NCBI GenBank assembly: GCA_965219935.1
Contig: CBDCOU010000003.1
Location: forward strand, 1,054,001 to 1,118,000
DNA from: Bin34 sp965219935
Lineage (GTDB): Bacteria; Chloroflexota; Anaerolineae; Caldilineales; Caldilineaceae
DNA: 64,000 nucleotides
Direction: 5' to 3'
The position numbers and the translations under genes were made by a program. Of this stretch, positions 27,123 to 35,862 are shown in pieces (positions within the stretch are counted from its first letter, which is position 1; every line of letters starts with the position of its first letter). Under the pieces are notes generated by a model. It was not told the origin of the DNA. It saw nothing but the letters and a program-made list of their open reading frames with translations, and did no database searches.

Positions 27123-28160
27123 TCAGTTCCAAACCAGGACCGACTTGACGCTGGCCCCGGACTCCATGACCGAGAACGCCTCGTGCCAATCAGTCAACGG
27201 ATACAGGCCGCCGATAACCGGATCCAGATTGAGTTGGCCGGTCTGAAGCAGCGTTAGAACGCGTTCCCACGTGGCAAAGGTATGGCTGAAGCAGCCTTGC
27301 AACGTCACCGCTTTCTGAACCAGCGGGTCCAGGTTGAAGTCCAGTGGTTGCGGTCCCCAGCCGATCTTCGTGATTTGACCGTTGGGACGCACCATCTCCA
27401 TGCCGGACTGCAGTGCGGCGGAATGGCCCGTGCAGTCCACAACCAAATCGGCACCGAAACCGTCTCCCAAGGATCGAACCAGGGCGTGCGGATCCTCTTC
27501 CTCGATGTTGACCACGTGGTCGGCTCCCAGTTCGGCCGCGATGTCCAATCGGGCCTGGTCGGCAGCGGTTCCCAGCACCACCAGCGTACCGGCACCTTGA
27601 ATTCGTGCGATCTGCAGGGCCATGATGCCAATGGGCCCCGGACCCTGGACTACCACCAAGTCGCCCGCCCGCACGTCGGTCTTTTCGACCAGTGCGTTGT
27701 ATGCCACGCAACCCGGCTCGGTCAGGGCTGCATGCTCCCACGACACGGCATCGGGCAATGGATGGAGGATCTCGGGCCGCGCAACCACAATGTCGGTGAA
27801 GGCCCCGTCAATGAGGGCTCCGTAGCCCAACCGGTTGGGGCAGAGGTTGTACGCACCACCCAGGCAGTAGCTGCAGCGACCGCACACCTTTGCCGCGGTC
27901 TCGCATGTAACCCGGTCTCCGGGAGCCACACCGTCCACGTCCGCACCCACTGCCACGACTTCACCGCTGAATTCATGTCCCAGCACCAGCGGCAGATTGA
28001 TCTCCCAACTCTGGTGGTTGCGCCACAGGTGAACATCGCTGCCACAGACGCCAGCGGCACGCACGCCAAGCAGCACACGGTCGGAAGGGCACTCCGGTTC
28101 GTCCGTCTGGCGGATCTCCACCTGGCCGTCGACCAGACCGTACTTGACAAGGGCATCCAT
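27123..28160 (-). CDS. Zinc-dependent alcohol dehydrogenase (sorbitol/threonine dehydrogenase-like)
   Basis: A 345-residue medium-chain dehydrogenase. Catalytic zinc ligands are in GVCGSDVHLW and LGHEFSGEV with the following Glu region, and a full structural zinc loop (C-x2-C-x2-C-x7-C) is in KVCGRCSYCLGGAYNLC. The cofactor site is VVQGPGPIGIMAL, with Gln and Pro variations on GxGxxG. It probably oxidises a polyol or sugar acid. The ATG at 28160 follows GGGAGAG. It is the third gene in the operon, 20 bases after the isomerase gene. Confidence 0.9.
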   Translation of the reverse strand: MDALVKYGLVDGQVEIRQTDEPECPSDRVLLGVRAAGVCGSDVHLWRNHQSWEINLPLVLGHEFSGEVVAVGADVDGVAPGDRVTCETAAKVCGRCSYCLGGAYNLCPNRLGYGALIDGAFTDIVVARPEILHPLPDAVSWEHAALTEPGCVAYNALVEKTDVRAGDLVVVQGPGPIGIMALQIARIQGAGTLVVLGTAADQARLDIAAELGADHVVNIEEEDPHALVRSLGDGFGADLVVDCTGHSAALQSGMEMVRPNGQITKIGWGPQPLDFNLDPLVQKAVTLQGCFSHTFATWERVLTLLQTGQLNLDPVIGGLYPLTDWHEAFSVMESGASVKSVLVWN

Positions 28161-28180
28161 GCCGCAAACTCTCCCTGAAA

Positions 28181-29071
28181 CTATGCGAAGTGCTTGGCGC
28201 GCATGGCGCGCAGGAAATCAACGCTGCGTCGCATCTCGTCCATGCCGTGCATGCCGTCCTCAATGCTTACCCACCCATTGAAGCCAGCTTGTGCAAGGCG
28301 GCTGAATATCGCATCGTAGTCGTTGAGACCCTGTCCCGTGACCCCATGCTGCAGGGCATCGAGGTAGCCGATGGAACCGTCGGCCGCCTTGACATCCTCC
28401 AAGGTCGCGCCCTCCGCCAGAAACCTGTCGCTGGCATGCATGGTAACCACCCTGGGGAGGACCGCATCCAACAGTTCAATCGGATCATCCCCTGCCACGA
28501 AGGCATTGGAAGGATCATACTGGACACCGAAATGCGGCGACTCGGGCACCGAGGCCAGAACCTTGAGGAACACTGTCATCTTCTGCGCAAACTCGGGCCA
28601 AGTCCAATAGCCGTCCTTGTAGTGGTTCTCCAACGCCAGCACGATGTCCAGTTCGGCCGCGACCGGGAGAATCCGGTCGTAGCACTCGGCCACCCGGTCC
28701 AGCCCTTCCTGCAGGGACAAACCGGGATAGCGCTGGCCGGTCAGGATGCGGCAGGCCGTCCCGCGACCGCCGAGAAACCTAGCCGTTTCCATCATCCGCA
28801 ACTGGTGTTCGACCGCCCGGGTCCGGCATGTCGGGTCGGGATGTGTGAAATCCGCCGACACGCACAGCATGGGCATCGCGTGGTTGCCGCGTGCCAAGGC
28901 ATCGCCGATCGACTCGAGGTATCCCCGGTCCAGGGACGCAAAGAACCCTTCGTAGAGTTCCAGCCCTTCAACCTCCAGGGCATCCGCCATGTCAATCCAT
29001 TGAAAGACGTCCATCGTGCCGTCGACGCAAATGGCGTCGAGATAGCACTTGGGAAAGGCTGCGATTTGCAT
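28181..29071 (-). CDS. Sugar phosphate isomerase/epimerase (xylose isomerase-like TIM barrel)
   Basis: A 296-residue AP-endonuclease-2-like TIM barrel, the fold used by IolE/IolI and many ketose epimerases. Metal-ligand-like residues occur at the expected strand ends: Glu in LALENHYKDG, Asp and His in VQYDPSNAF and VTMHASDRF, and a final Glu in WVSIEDGMHGM. The opening MQIAAFPKCYLDAICVDGTM is typical of this group. It lies between two zinc dehydrogenases with gaps of about 20 bases, so an operon is clear. The sugar acted on is unknown. Confidence 0.88.
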   Translation of the reverse strand: MQIAAFPKCYLDAICVDGTMDVFQWIDMADALEVEGLELYEGFFASLDRGYLESIGDALARGNHAMPMLCVSADFTHPDPTCRTRAVEHQLRMMETARFLGGRGTACRILTGQRYPGLSLQEGLDRVAECYDRILPVAAELDIVLALENHYKDGYWTWPEFAQKMTVFLKVLASVPESPHFGVQYDPSNAFVAGDDPIELLDAVLPRVVTMHASDRFLAEGATLEDVKAADGSIGYLDALQHGVTGQGLNDYDAIFSRLAQAGFNGWVSIEDGMHGMDEMRRSVDFLRAMRAKHFA

Positions 29072-29090
29072 GGTGGCCGCTACGGTACCG

Positions 29091-30074
29091 TCACGGGATG
29101 AGAATAACCTTGATCAGGTCAAGTTCACCCTTGGCCAGGCCATCGACCAGTGCCGGCCCCTCCTCCAGGGGCGCGACCTTTTCGATCAGCGATGCGACAT
29201 CGACAACCTTTCTGGAAATCGCCTGGATGACCCGCTCAAACTCCGTGCTGAACCCATAGGTGCCGGCCACGGTCAGTTCCCGCGTCACCACTTCCTGCAT
29301 GTTGACTTCGATCATGAGATCGCTGTTGCCGATCCACGTGACATGGCCCCCGACGCGCACCATGGCGTGGGCCTGCTGCACCGACTTTGTCAATCCCACG
29401 GCCTCGATGGCAACGTCGGCGCCGGCCTGTCCCGTCATATCCATGACGGCGGCCACCGGATCCTCTTCCCGCACGTTGATGGTCACATCGGCACCCACCG
29501 CGCGGGCCAGTCCCAAACGGTGCTCGCTCATGTCGGTGACGATGATCGTGCCGGCACCGCTGCGCCGCGCACATTGAAGCGCGAGCAACCCGATGGTGCC
29601 GGCACCGACCACGACCACCGTATCCATCAACGCGATCGGCGTCCGGCTGATGGCGTGGACTGCGATCGACAGGGGCTCGCACATGGCTGCTTCGTTCCAG
29701 GACATGCCCTCCGGCTTGGGATAGAGCATCGACTTGTGAACGATAGCGTGATCGGCATAGGCCCCGGGCTGGTTGACGCCAACGACCTGGCGCTGGCCGA
29801 TGCCGTCGTACGGAAACATGGGGGACACGATGACCTCGTCCTCTTCCTCGACGCCCGCGACCCCACTGCCAAAGCGGGATACAGTGCCGCTGAATTCGTG
29901 CCCCATCACCATGGGGGGCGTGCGCCTGCCCGTGCTGCCTGTATACCCGTGCACATCGGACCCGCAGATTCCCACGGCCTTGACGTCCACCAAAACCTCT
30001 TCGGGACCTGGTACCGGAACATCCGTGTCCCGCATCTCCATGTGCCAGGGAGCGGTATAGACGATCGATCTCAT
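29091..30074 (-). CDS. Zinc-type alcohol dehydrogenase lacking the structural-zinc cysteines
   Basis: A 327-residue medium-chain dehydrogenase. Catalytic zinc ligands are visible in GICGSDVHGY, MGHEFSGTV and the MCEPLSIA segment, and the nucleotide motif is VVVGAGTIGLLAL. The four-Cys structural zinc loop of its neighbour is absent and replaced by SPMFPYDGIGQR. The ATG at 30074 (MRSIVYTAPWHMEM) starts the fold directly; 17 upstream codons have no homology. It is the first gene of the seven-gene minus-strand operon, so the operon promoter lies between here and the pentapeptide gene. The substrate is presumably a sugar alcohol or sugar acid. Confidence 0.88.
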   Translation of the reverse strand: MRSIVYTAPWHMEMRDTDVPVPGPEEVLVDVKAVGICGSDVHGYTGSTGRRTPPMVMGHEFSGTVSRFGSGVAGVEEEDEVIVSPMFPYDGIGQRQVVGVNQPGAYADHAIVHKSMLYPKPEGMSWNEAAMCEPLSIAVHAISRTPIALMDTVVVVGAGTIGLLALQCARRSGAGTIIVTDMSEHRLGLARAVGADVTINVREEDPVAAVMDMTGQAGADVAIEAVGLTKSVQQAHAMVRVGGHVTWIGNSDLMIEVNMQEVVTRELTVAGTYGFSTEFERVIQAISRKVVDVASLIEKVAPLEEGPALVDGLAKGELDLIKVILIP

Positions 30075-30117
30075 GTTGGACTTGGATCTCCTGGGCAAAT
30101 TGAGTCCAAAATGATTA

Positions 30118-30169
30118 TCGCCCAACCCGGTTCCTTCAGGACTGATGTTGGGGAGCGGTGGTTGGGCGA
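30118..30169. promoter_or_regulatory. Inverted repeat in the divergent promoter region
   Basis: TCGCCCAACC (30118-30127) and GGTTGGGCGA (30160-30169) are perfect 10-bp arms spaced by 32 bases. They lie between the dehydrogenase operon (minus) and the pentapeptide-repeat gene (plus). Two half-sites three helical turns apart would fit a regulator bound to both; a long-loop hairpin is the alternative. Confidence 0.45.
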
Positions 30170-30285
30170 TTCGGCTTGGAATGGCCTGCCCGGCGGCATT
30201 GCCCGCTTATAGTAATCCTGCGACACCACCCCTTCGCAAGCGGCCTGTGCCAAACCGAAGGGTCCGACGAGTTTCGAACACTGCC

Positions 30286-31653
30286 ATGAGCGCCTACACC
30301 GCAGAGGCCATCGAACGACAGATCCTGAAACGGCGCATCGCGATCGCGCTGATTATCACCGTCCCAACCTTGTTGTTGGTTGTGTTCTACGGCTACAACC
30401 TGTATCTGGAACCGCTCATCCGACAATGCCCCAGGGACTGTCAGGGACTTGACCTCTCCGGCGAGCTGTTGCACGACCGGTCGTTCGCCGGGTTCGACCT
30501 GTCCAACGCGAACCTGTCGATGGCGCTGGCCCCGGACGTGGACTTCACTGACGCAACCCTCTATTTCACCAACTTCACGGAGACCAGCCTCCAGCGCGCG
30601 AGTTTTGTCGGATCCGATCTGACCGGAGCGTTGTTCGCACGCGCCGACCTGCGCGGCGCGGACTTGCGCGACACGGTTCTCGACGGAGCAAGACTCCAGG
30701 GAGCCGACTTGCGGCAAGCCGACCTGCGCGGAGCCCGCATGACATCGGCCGACTTGACCGGAGCTTGGCTCCGCGGCTCGACAATAGACGACGACACGGC
30801 CTTGAGCGCCCACTGGGCACGGATGTGGAGAATCGTCAACGAGCCCATCGCCGGCCAGGACTTGTCCGGAGTCAGCTTCGCCGATGCCAACCTGCAGGGC
30901 ATTGACTTCGGCACGGCCGACCTTGTCGGAGCCCGATTCCATAATACGGACCTGCGCGGCGCCCGTTTGGCCAATGCCACCATGACTGCGGCAGACCTGC
31001 GCAAGACCCGGATTGACGACACAACGACGCTTCCGACCACGGCCATGCTGGTTTGGCGTCTGCACAATCAGGCCCAGTTGGGCTGGCAGCTGGCAGGCAC
31101 GGACCTCAGCCGGGAGATGTTGAACGGAGTGGTGTTGCAACAGGCGGACCTCACCGGCGCCGTGCTGCGAGGCACCTCCCTGGTCACGTCCAACCTGCGG
31201 GACGCCAACTTGACGGGCGCGGACCTCAGGGACGCCGATCTCACCGAAGCGGATCTGGATCGGGCTACTCTGCGCAATGTCGATCTGCGGGGCGCCAACC
31301 TGCACGGGGCCGAATTGGGCCTGGCCGATCTAAGGGATGTCCAGTTGGACGATGCCACGGTGTTGTCGGGAACCTGGCGGACGGTCTGGCGCATTGTCAA
31401 CCAAGGCGGCAAGGATCTGGACCTAAGCGGTCGTTTCCTGGGCTGGGCCGACCTTGCAGGGGCCAACCTTGCAGGGGCCAATCTGACCGGAACCGATTTG
31501 CGCTTTGCCGATTTGACCAACGCCAACCTGGCCGGGGCGATTCTGGTGGATGCCAATCTGGCCAATGCCAACCTCGACGGAGCCGACTTGGCTGGTGCCA
31601 ACCTAACCGGGGCGGATCTGCGCGGCACCGGTTTGGATGGCGCGCCAGGTTGA
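30286..31653 (+). CDS. Membrane-anchored pentapeptide-repeat protein
   Basis: A 455-residue protein. One hydrophobic segment at about residues 18-40 would anchor it in the membrane, and the remainder is A(D/N)Lxx-type pentapeptide repeats forming a right-handed quadrilateral beta helix. The repeats are interrupted three times by related inserts built as Asp-Asp, Thr, Leu, Trp, then (V/M)WR(I/L)xN. This divides the helix into blocks of similar length. The ATG at 30286 precedes MSAYTAEAIERQILKRR; upstream codons show no homology. It stands alone on the plus strand. Such proteins are often scaffolds or DNA mimics, but no function can be assigned here. Confidence 0.88.
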   Translation: MSAYTAEAIERQILKRRIAIALIITVPTLLLVVFYGYNLYLEPLIRQCPRDCQGLDLSGELLHDRSFAGFDLSNANLSMALAPDVDFTDATLYFTNFTETSLQRASFVGSDLTGALFARADLRGADLRDTVLDGARLQGADLRQADLRGARMTSADLTGAWLRGSTIDDDTALSAHWARMWRIVNEPIAGQDLSGVSFADANLQGIDFGTADLVGARFHNTDLRGARLANATMTAADLRKTRIDDTTTLPTTAMLVWRLHNQAQLGWQLAGTDLSREMLNGVVLQQADLTGAVLRGTSLVTSNLRDANLTGADLRDADLTEADLDRATLRNVDLRGANLHGAELGLADLRDVQLDDATVLSGTWRTVWRIVNQGGKDLDLSGRFLGWADLAGANLAGANLTGTDLRFADLTNANLAGAILVDANLANANLDGADLAGANLTGADLRGTGLDGAPG

Positions 31654-31796
31654 CCCCTTGCCAAGACCGGGCGCGTCCGCCCATTGGATTTCCCGGCACG
31701 CACCAAGGTCCTGCAACCTCCGTGCAGGGTGGCAGACCTGTACAGGATTGAGGATTCGTCCGCGGGTCCTGCCCTTTACAACAATCCTTCGCGTTT

Positions 31797-31826
31797 TTGG
31801 ATGGGATTGGCTTCAAGCCTTACAAT
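31797..31826 (+). promoter_or_regulatory. Candidate promoter of the ABC importer operon
   Basis: TTGGAT (31797-31802), an 18-base spacer and TACAAT (31821-31826) lie in the 312-base gap between the pentapeptide gene and the binding-protein gene. This implies a leader of about 130 bases. No other gene was seen in the gap. Confidence 0.5.
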
Positions 31827-31965
31827 CCCCGAACCCAATCCGCTCCCACAGCGCGCCGCGCTACGGATCCTCGTAGTATTTGCGTTCGAATTCCGATCCG
31901 TCGGCTCGGATCTCCGGGCCTGCGCGCTGGACGAGCTTTTTGTTCACTTCCTTTCGGAGGAATTC

Positions 31966-33801
31966 ATGAAGCTGAGAAAGCTTTTACCCTTCAGCGTGTT
32001 GCTGTTGGTGTTTGCCATGGTCTTTACGGCCTGCGCGGGCACTCCGGCCATCGAGCCCTCGGCACCTGCCGACTCCGGCGATGCCATGGCCGATGCCGAC
32101 GACATGATGGAGGACTACTCCAACGCGTCCCGCGCCGACACCCTGATTTTCGAGGTTGACGCCCGCGGCGGCCAGTTCGCCGACCCCGAACTGCACAATC
32201 CCTACGTGCCCGGCGGCCTGCGCAACCAAGGCAACCATCAGGCTTCGACCGAGCCGCTGTTCATGCTCAACTACCAGACCGGCGAAATGGAGCCGTGGCT
32301 GGGTGAGTCCTTCGTCCCGAACGACACGTTCGACGTCTGGACCCTCAACATCCGCAAGGGCGTGAGGTGGAGCGACGGCGAGGCCTTCAACGCCGACGAC
32401 GTGGTCTTCACCATGAACATGCTGCTGGAGCACACGGAACTGAGCTACGCCGCCGCGCAACAGGACTGGGTCGAGAGCGTCGAGAAGGCTGACGACTTCA
32501 CGGTCGTGTTCAACCTGACGCGCCCGAACCCGCGCTACCAGCTGGACCACCACTCGGTGAAGATCTGGGGCTCCCTGCCCATCGTGCCCGAGCACATTTG
32601 GGCCGGCCAGGATCCCCTGACCTTCAAGTTCTACGATCCGGCTCAGGGTTGGCCCGTGTGGACCGGACCCTACATCCTGGACACCATTTCACCGACCGAG
32701 TTCAGCTATGTCCGCGACGACAACTGGTGGGGCGTTGAAGCCGGATTCCGAGACATGCCGGAACCCAAGAAGCTGATCTGGATCCGCAGCGCCTCCGACG
32801 AGACCGCGGTCAACAACTTTGCCAACGACGGCATCGACAGCCTCATGGACATTACGTTGGGCCAGCTCCAGGCCGTCCAGGCCCAGAACCCCAACGTGGT
32901 CACGTGGTTCACCGACATGCCGCTGGCTTGGGTCCCGGATCCCTGCTCCCGCACGTTCGAACTGAACAACGCGATTGAGCCGTGGAACGACAAGGACATG
33001 CGCTGGGCGCTGAACTACATGGTTGATCGCGACGAAATCGTGGCGATTGCCTACGAGGGCACGACGCTCAAGAACCGCCACCCCTTCCCGGCCTATCCGC
33101 CGCTGGATCGCCTGGTCGACCTGGCCGATGCGGCCGGAACCTGGGATGTGGACCAGCTGTTCACGCACTCGCCTGAAACGGCCGCCGAGATCCTGTCCAG
33201 CAAGGGCTACACCCGCGACGGTGACGGCTACTGGACCAAGGACGGCGATGAGCTCTCGCTCGAGATCGCCGTGCACGAAGGCTTCATTGAGAAAAAGCGC
33301 ATCGCGCAGGTGCTCGTCGAACAGTTCCAGCGTCAGGGCATCGATGCCGTGCAGGTCAACCAGGCCGGCCAGATCTGGGGCGACAACTTCCGCAATGGCA
33401 ACTTCGAGTCCCGCATGGGCTGGCAAACCTGTGGTTCCGTGAACGAGCCGTGGGCCACCCTCGACAACTTCAACACCCGTTGGCTGGTTCCGATTGGCGA
33501 GCGCGCCAACAAGAACTCGTGGCGATGGAGCGGTGACAACGCCGAAGCCTTCAGCGCCATTGTCGACCAGATCGGCGCCTTGGCCGTGGGCGACCCGGCC
33601 GTGGACGATCTCTTCGTGGAGGCCTCCGCACTGCTCTTCGAGGATCTGCCGGTGATTCCGATTACCGAAGCCAAGAAGATCATTCCGTTCATGGAGACCT
33701 ACTGGACGAACTGGCCCACCTACGACAACCAGTACATCCACCCACCGACGTGGTGGCAGCACACCCACTACATCATTCACGAAGTCACAGCCGCCCAGTA
33801 A
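31966..33801 (+). CDS. ABC transporter solute-binding lipoprotein (family 5, DppA/OppA type)
   Basis: A 611-residue extracellular binding protein. The lipoprotein signal has positively charged MKLRK, a hydrophobic core and lipobox FTAC, giving Cys23. An acidic linker rich in Asp, Ala and Met precedes an SBP_bac_5 fold (WTLNIRKGVRWSDGEAFNADDVVF is the family hallmark region). The ATG at 31966 has GGAGG at ideal spacing, although the frame is open far upstream. In environmental bacteria the family imports oligosaccharides as well as peptides. The linked sugar kinase, isomerase and dehydratase genes point to a carbohydrate ligand. A stem-loop follows the gene. Confidence 0.93.
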   Translation: MKLRKLLPFSVLLLVFAMVFTACAGTPAIEPSAPADSGDAMADADDMMEDYSNASRADTLIFEVDARGGQFADPELHNPYVPGGLRNQGNHQASTEPLFMLNYQTGEMEPWLGESFVPNDTFDVWTLNIRKGVRWSDGEAFNADDVVFTMNMLLEHTELSYAAAQQDWVESVEKADDFTVVFNLTRPNPRYQLDHHSVKIWGSLPIVPEHIWAGQDPLTFKFYDPAQGWPVWTGPYILDTISPTEFSYVRDDNWWGVEAGFRDMPEPKKLIWIRSASDETAVNNFANDGIDSLMDITLGQLQAVQAQNPNVVTWFTDMPLAWVPDPCSRTFELNNAIEPWNDKDMRWALNYMVDRDEIVAIAYEGTTLKNRHPFPAYPPLDRLVDLADAAGTWDVDQLFTHSPETAAEILSSKGYTRDGDGYWTKDGDELSLEIAVHEGFIEKKRIAQVLVEQFQRQGIDAVQVNQAGQIWGDNFRNGNFESRMGWQTCGSVNEPWATLDNFNTRWLVPIGERANKNSWRWSGDNAEAFSAIVDQIGALAVGDPAVDDLFVEASALLFEDLPVIPITEAKKIIPFMETYWTNWPTYDNQYIHPPTWWQHTHYIIHEVTAAQ

Positions 33802-33829
33802 GGGCTGACACCGACAAGTGATTTGGATA

Positions 33830-33860
33830 CGGGAGTGGGGGCTCAGAGCCCCCACTCCCG
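33830..33860 (+). terminator. Intercistronic stem-loop after the binding-protein gene
   Basis: A perfect 14-bp stem (33830-33843 with 33847-33860) with a CAG loop. It has no U-tract, so it probably stabilises or partly terminates the transcript, giving more binding protein than permease. That arrangement is common in ABC importer operons. Confidence 0.65.
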
Positions 33861-33901
33861 TTCAACCGCGTTGAATTGGCCGCCACCGGGGGGGCACACA
33901 C

Positions 33902-34918
33902 ATGAGCGAGTTGACACTGGGGTACTTCCTGCGACGACTTGGCATGTGGCTCCTCACCATCTGGATCGGCGCCACCCTGATCTTCACCATCCCCCGCCTG
34001 GCGCCAGGCGACCCCATCACGGCGATGGTGGAGCGCATGATCCAGCAGGCCGGCTACATTGAGAACTCGGCCGAACTAATCGAGGCCTGGCGCGCCCGCT
34101 TCGGCCTGGACGGCCCTTGGCACGTCCAATACCGAAACTATCTTCTGAGCATGGTGCGGGTTGACCTGGGCTATTCCCTGGCCAATTTCCCCGCACGGGT
34201 GACGGACATCATCGGCCGGTCCCTGCCGTGGACCCTGGGCATGGTGTCCATCGCCACGATTCTGTCATTCTGCGCCGGCAACCTGATTGGCGCGTTGATG
34301 GCCTGGCGTCGGGTACCAGCTTTCATCCGCAACATTCTGCCGGTATCCCTGACCTTCACCTCCATCCCGTTCTTCATGTTCGGGATCCTCCTGATTTCGT
34401 TCCTGGCCTTCAAGTGGAAGATCTTCCCCGCCTTCGGCAACTACGGCCGCGGCGTGGAACCGGGATGGAACCTGGACTTCATCCTCAGCGTGATCCACCA
34501 CGGCCTGTTGCCGGTGCTCTCCATCGTGGTCACCTCGATGGGGTTCTGGGCCCTGGGCATGCGGGGCATGATGGTGACCACGGACGGCGAGGACTACATG
34601 ATTCTGGCGAATGCCAAGGGCCTGCGCTCCCGGCGCATCTTCTGGTTCTACGGCATCCGCAACTCGATGCTGCCGCAGGTCACGGCCCTGGCACTCAACC
34701 TGGGAGCAGTGGCCGGAGGTTCGCTGCTGGTGGAACTCATCTTCGGCTACCCGGGCCTGGGCTACTTTCTGTACCAGGCCATCATTTCGGCGGACTACAC
34801 GGTGATCCAGGGCATTGTGTTCATGCTGATCGTCGGTGTGGCGACCGCCGTCCTGATTCTCGACCTGCTCTATCCCATGATCGATCCGCGCATTACCTAC
34901 AGCAAGGGCCAGGCATGA
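33902..34918 (+). CDS. ABC transporter permease (DppB type)
   Basis: A 338-residue inner-membrane permease of the BPD_transp_1 family with about six hydrophobic helices. The N-terminus FLRRLGMWLLTIWIGATLIF is the typical DppB first helix followed by PRLAPGDP. The ATPase-contacting EAA-like loop is in the YMILANAKGLRSRRIFW segment. The ATG at 33902 follows a run of G. The stop overlaps the next start (ATGA), so the two permeases are translationally coupled. Confidence 0.93.
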   Translation: MSELTLGYFLRRLGMWLLTIWIGATLIFTIPRLAPGDPITAMVERMIQQAGYIENSAELIEAWRARFGLDGPWHVQYRNYLLSMVRVDLGYSLANFPARVTDIIGRSLPWTLGMVSIATILSFCAGNLIGALMAWRRVPAFIRNILPVSLTFTSIPFFMFGILLISFLAFKWKIFPAFGNYGRGVEPGWNLDFILSVIHHGLLPVLSIVVTSMGFWALGMRGMMVTTDGEDYMILANAKGLRSRRIFWFYGIRNSMLPQVTALALNLGAVAGGSLLVELIFGYPGLGYFLYQAIISADYTVIQGIVFMLIVGVATAVLILDLLYPMIDPRITYSKGQA

Positions 34919-35862
34919 GCGTCGCCACAGCTGCACCCACCGACGGAAGCCAGGACTCCACCCGCCGAGGCCTCAACACCTGGGACTCGCCGTGGCTGAA
35001 CCTCAAGTTCCTGCTCGGCCTGTCGATGATTGCCATCATTCTGCTGATGGCGGGAGCCGGTCCGCTGGGCCTCTATGACACGACCCGGGCGCGGGTTGCC
35101 TCCGCGCCGTTGAACCTGCCCCCGGCTTGGACCAACATCGACAATCCGTTCTTCGGTGAGCCTGATCCGGAGTATCCGCTGGGGACCGACAGCGATGGCC
35201 GGGACCTGACGGCGGTGCTGCTGGTGGGGGCGCCGCGGTCGCTGCACATCGGCCTGATCGCGGCCGGTGCCGGCATGTTGATCGGAGTGTTCCTGGGCTT
35301 TTCGGCGGGTTTCATCGGCGGCTGGTGGGACGCCTTCGTCCGCACCATCAGCGACTCGATTATCACAATTCCCGCCCTGGCCGTCCTGATTGTGATCTCG
35401 GCCTTCATTTCGAATCTGGATGTAGTGGTCCTGGCCCTCCTGTTGGCGGCTTTCGCCTGGCCGGGGCCAACGCGCCTCCTGCGCGCCCAAGTCCTGTCGA
35501 TGCGCGAGCGCGGCTACGTGCAGATGGCCCGCCTATCCGGCGCCAACACGTTTTCCATCCTGTTCCGCGAAATGCTGCCGAACATGCTGCCGTACCTGGC
35601 CGCGAGCCTGACCGGCAACGTGTCCGGCGCCATTCTGGCCGCCACCGGTCTCGAGGCTCTGGGTCTGGGACCAACCCGCATTCCCACCATGGGCATGACC
35701 ATCTACCACGCCATGTATGTCTCGGCACTGTTCCGCGGCATGTGGTGGTGGTGGGGCATGCCGATTGTGGCCCTGGTAATCGTGTTCACCGGACTGTTCC
35801 TGATGACCGTGGGCCTTGACGAAATCGCCAATCCGAGACTGCGGGGGATCCGCGAGCAATGA
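34915..35862 (+). CDS. ABC transporter permease (DppC type)
   Basis: A 315-residue permease, partner of the preceding one. It has an N-terminal cytoplasmic tail, a first helix (FLLGLSMIAIILLMAGAGP), the DppC-type PLGTDSDGRDL motif, a membrane domain and the coupling loop YVQMARLSGANTFSILFRE. The ATG at 34915 overlaps the previous stop by four bases; the frame extends upstream only as a shadow of the other permease. It overlaps the next gene in the same ATGA manner. Confidence 0.93.
   Translation: MSVATAAPTDGSQDSTRRGLNTWDSPWLNLKFLLGLSMIAIILLMAGAGPLGLYDTTRARVASAPLNLPPAWTNIDNPFFGEPDPEYPLGTDSDGRDLTAVLLVGAPRSLHIGLIAAGAGMLIGVFLGFSAGFIGGWWDAFVRTISDSIITIPALAVLIVISAFISNLDVVVLALLLAAFAWPGPTRLLRAQVLSMRERGYVQMARLSGANTFSILFREMLPNMLPYLAASLTGNVSGAILAATGLEALGLGPTRIPTMGMTIYHAMYVSALFRGMWWWWGMPIVALVIVFTGLFLMTVGLDEIANPRLRGIREQ

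Noticed and set aside
30136..31305. Long minus-strand open frame with repeated Val/Gly/Gln-rich sequence
   Set aside because: The periodicity comes from the pentapeptide-repeat gene on the other strand; no independent start signal or family match.
30600..31640. Tandem-repeat-like DNA resembling a CRISPR or minisatellite
   Set aside because: Units are 15 bases and in frame, encoding pentapeptide repeats; there are no spacers or constant direct repeats.
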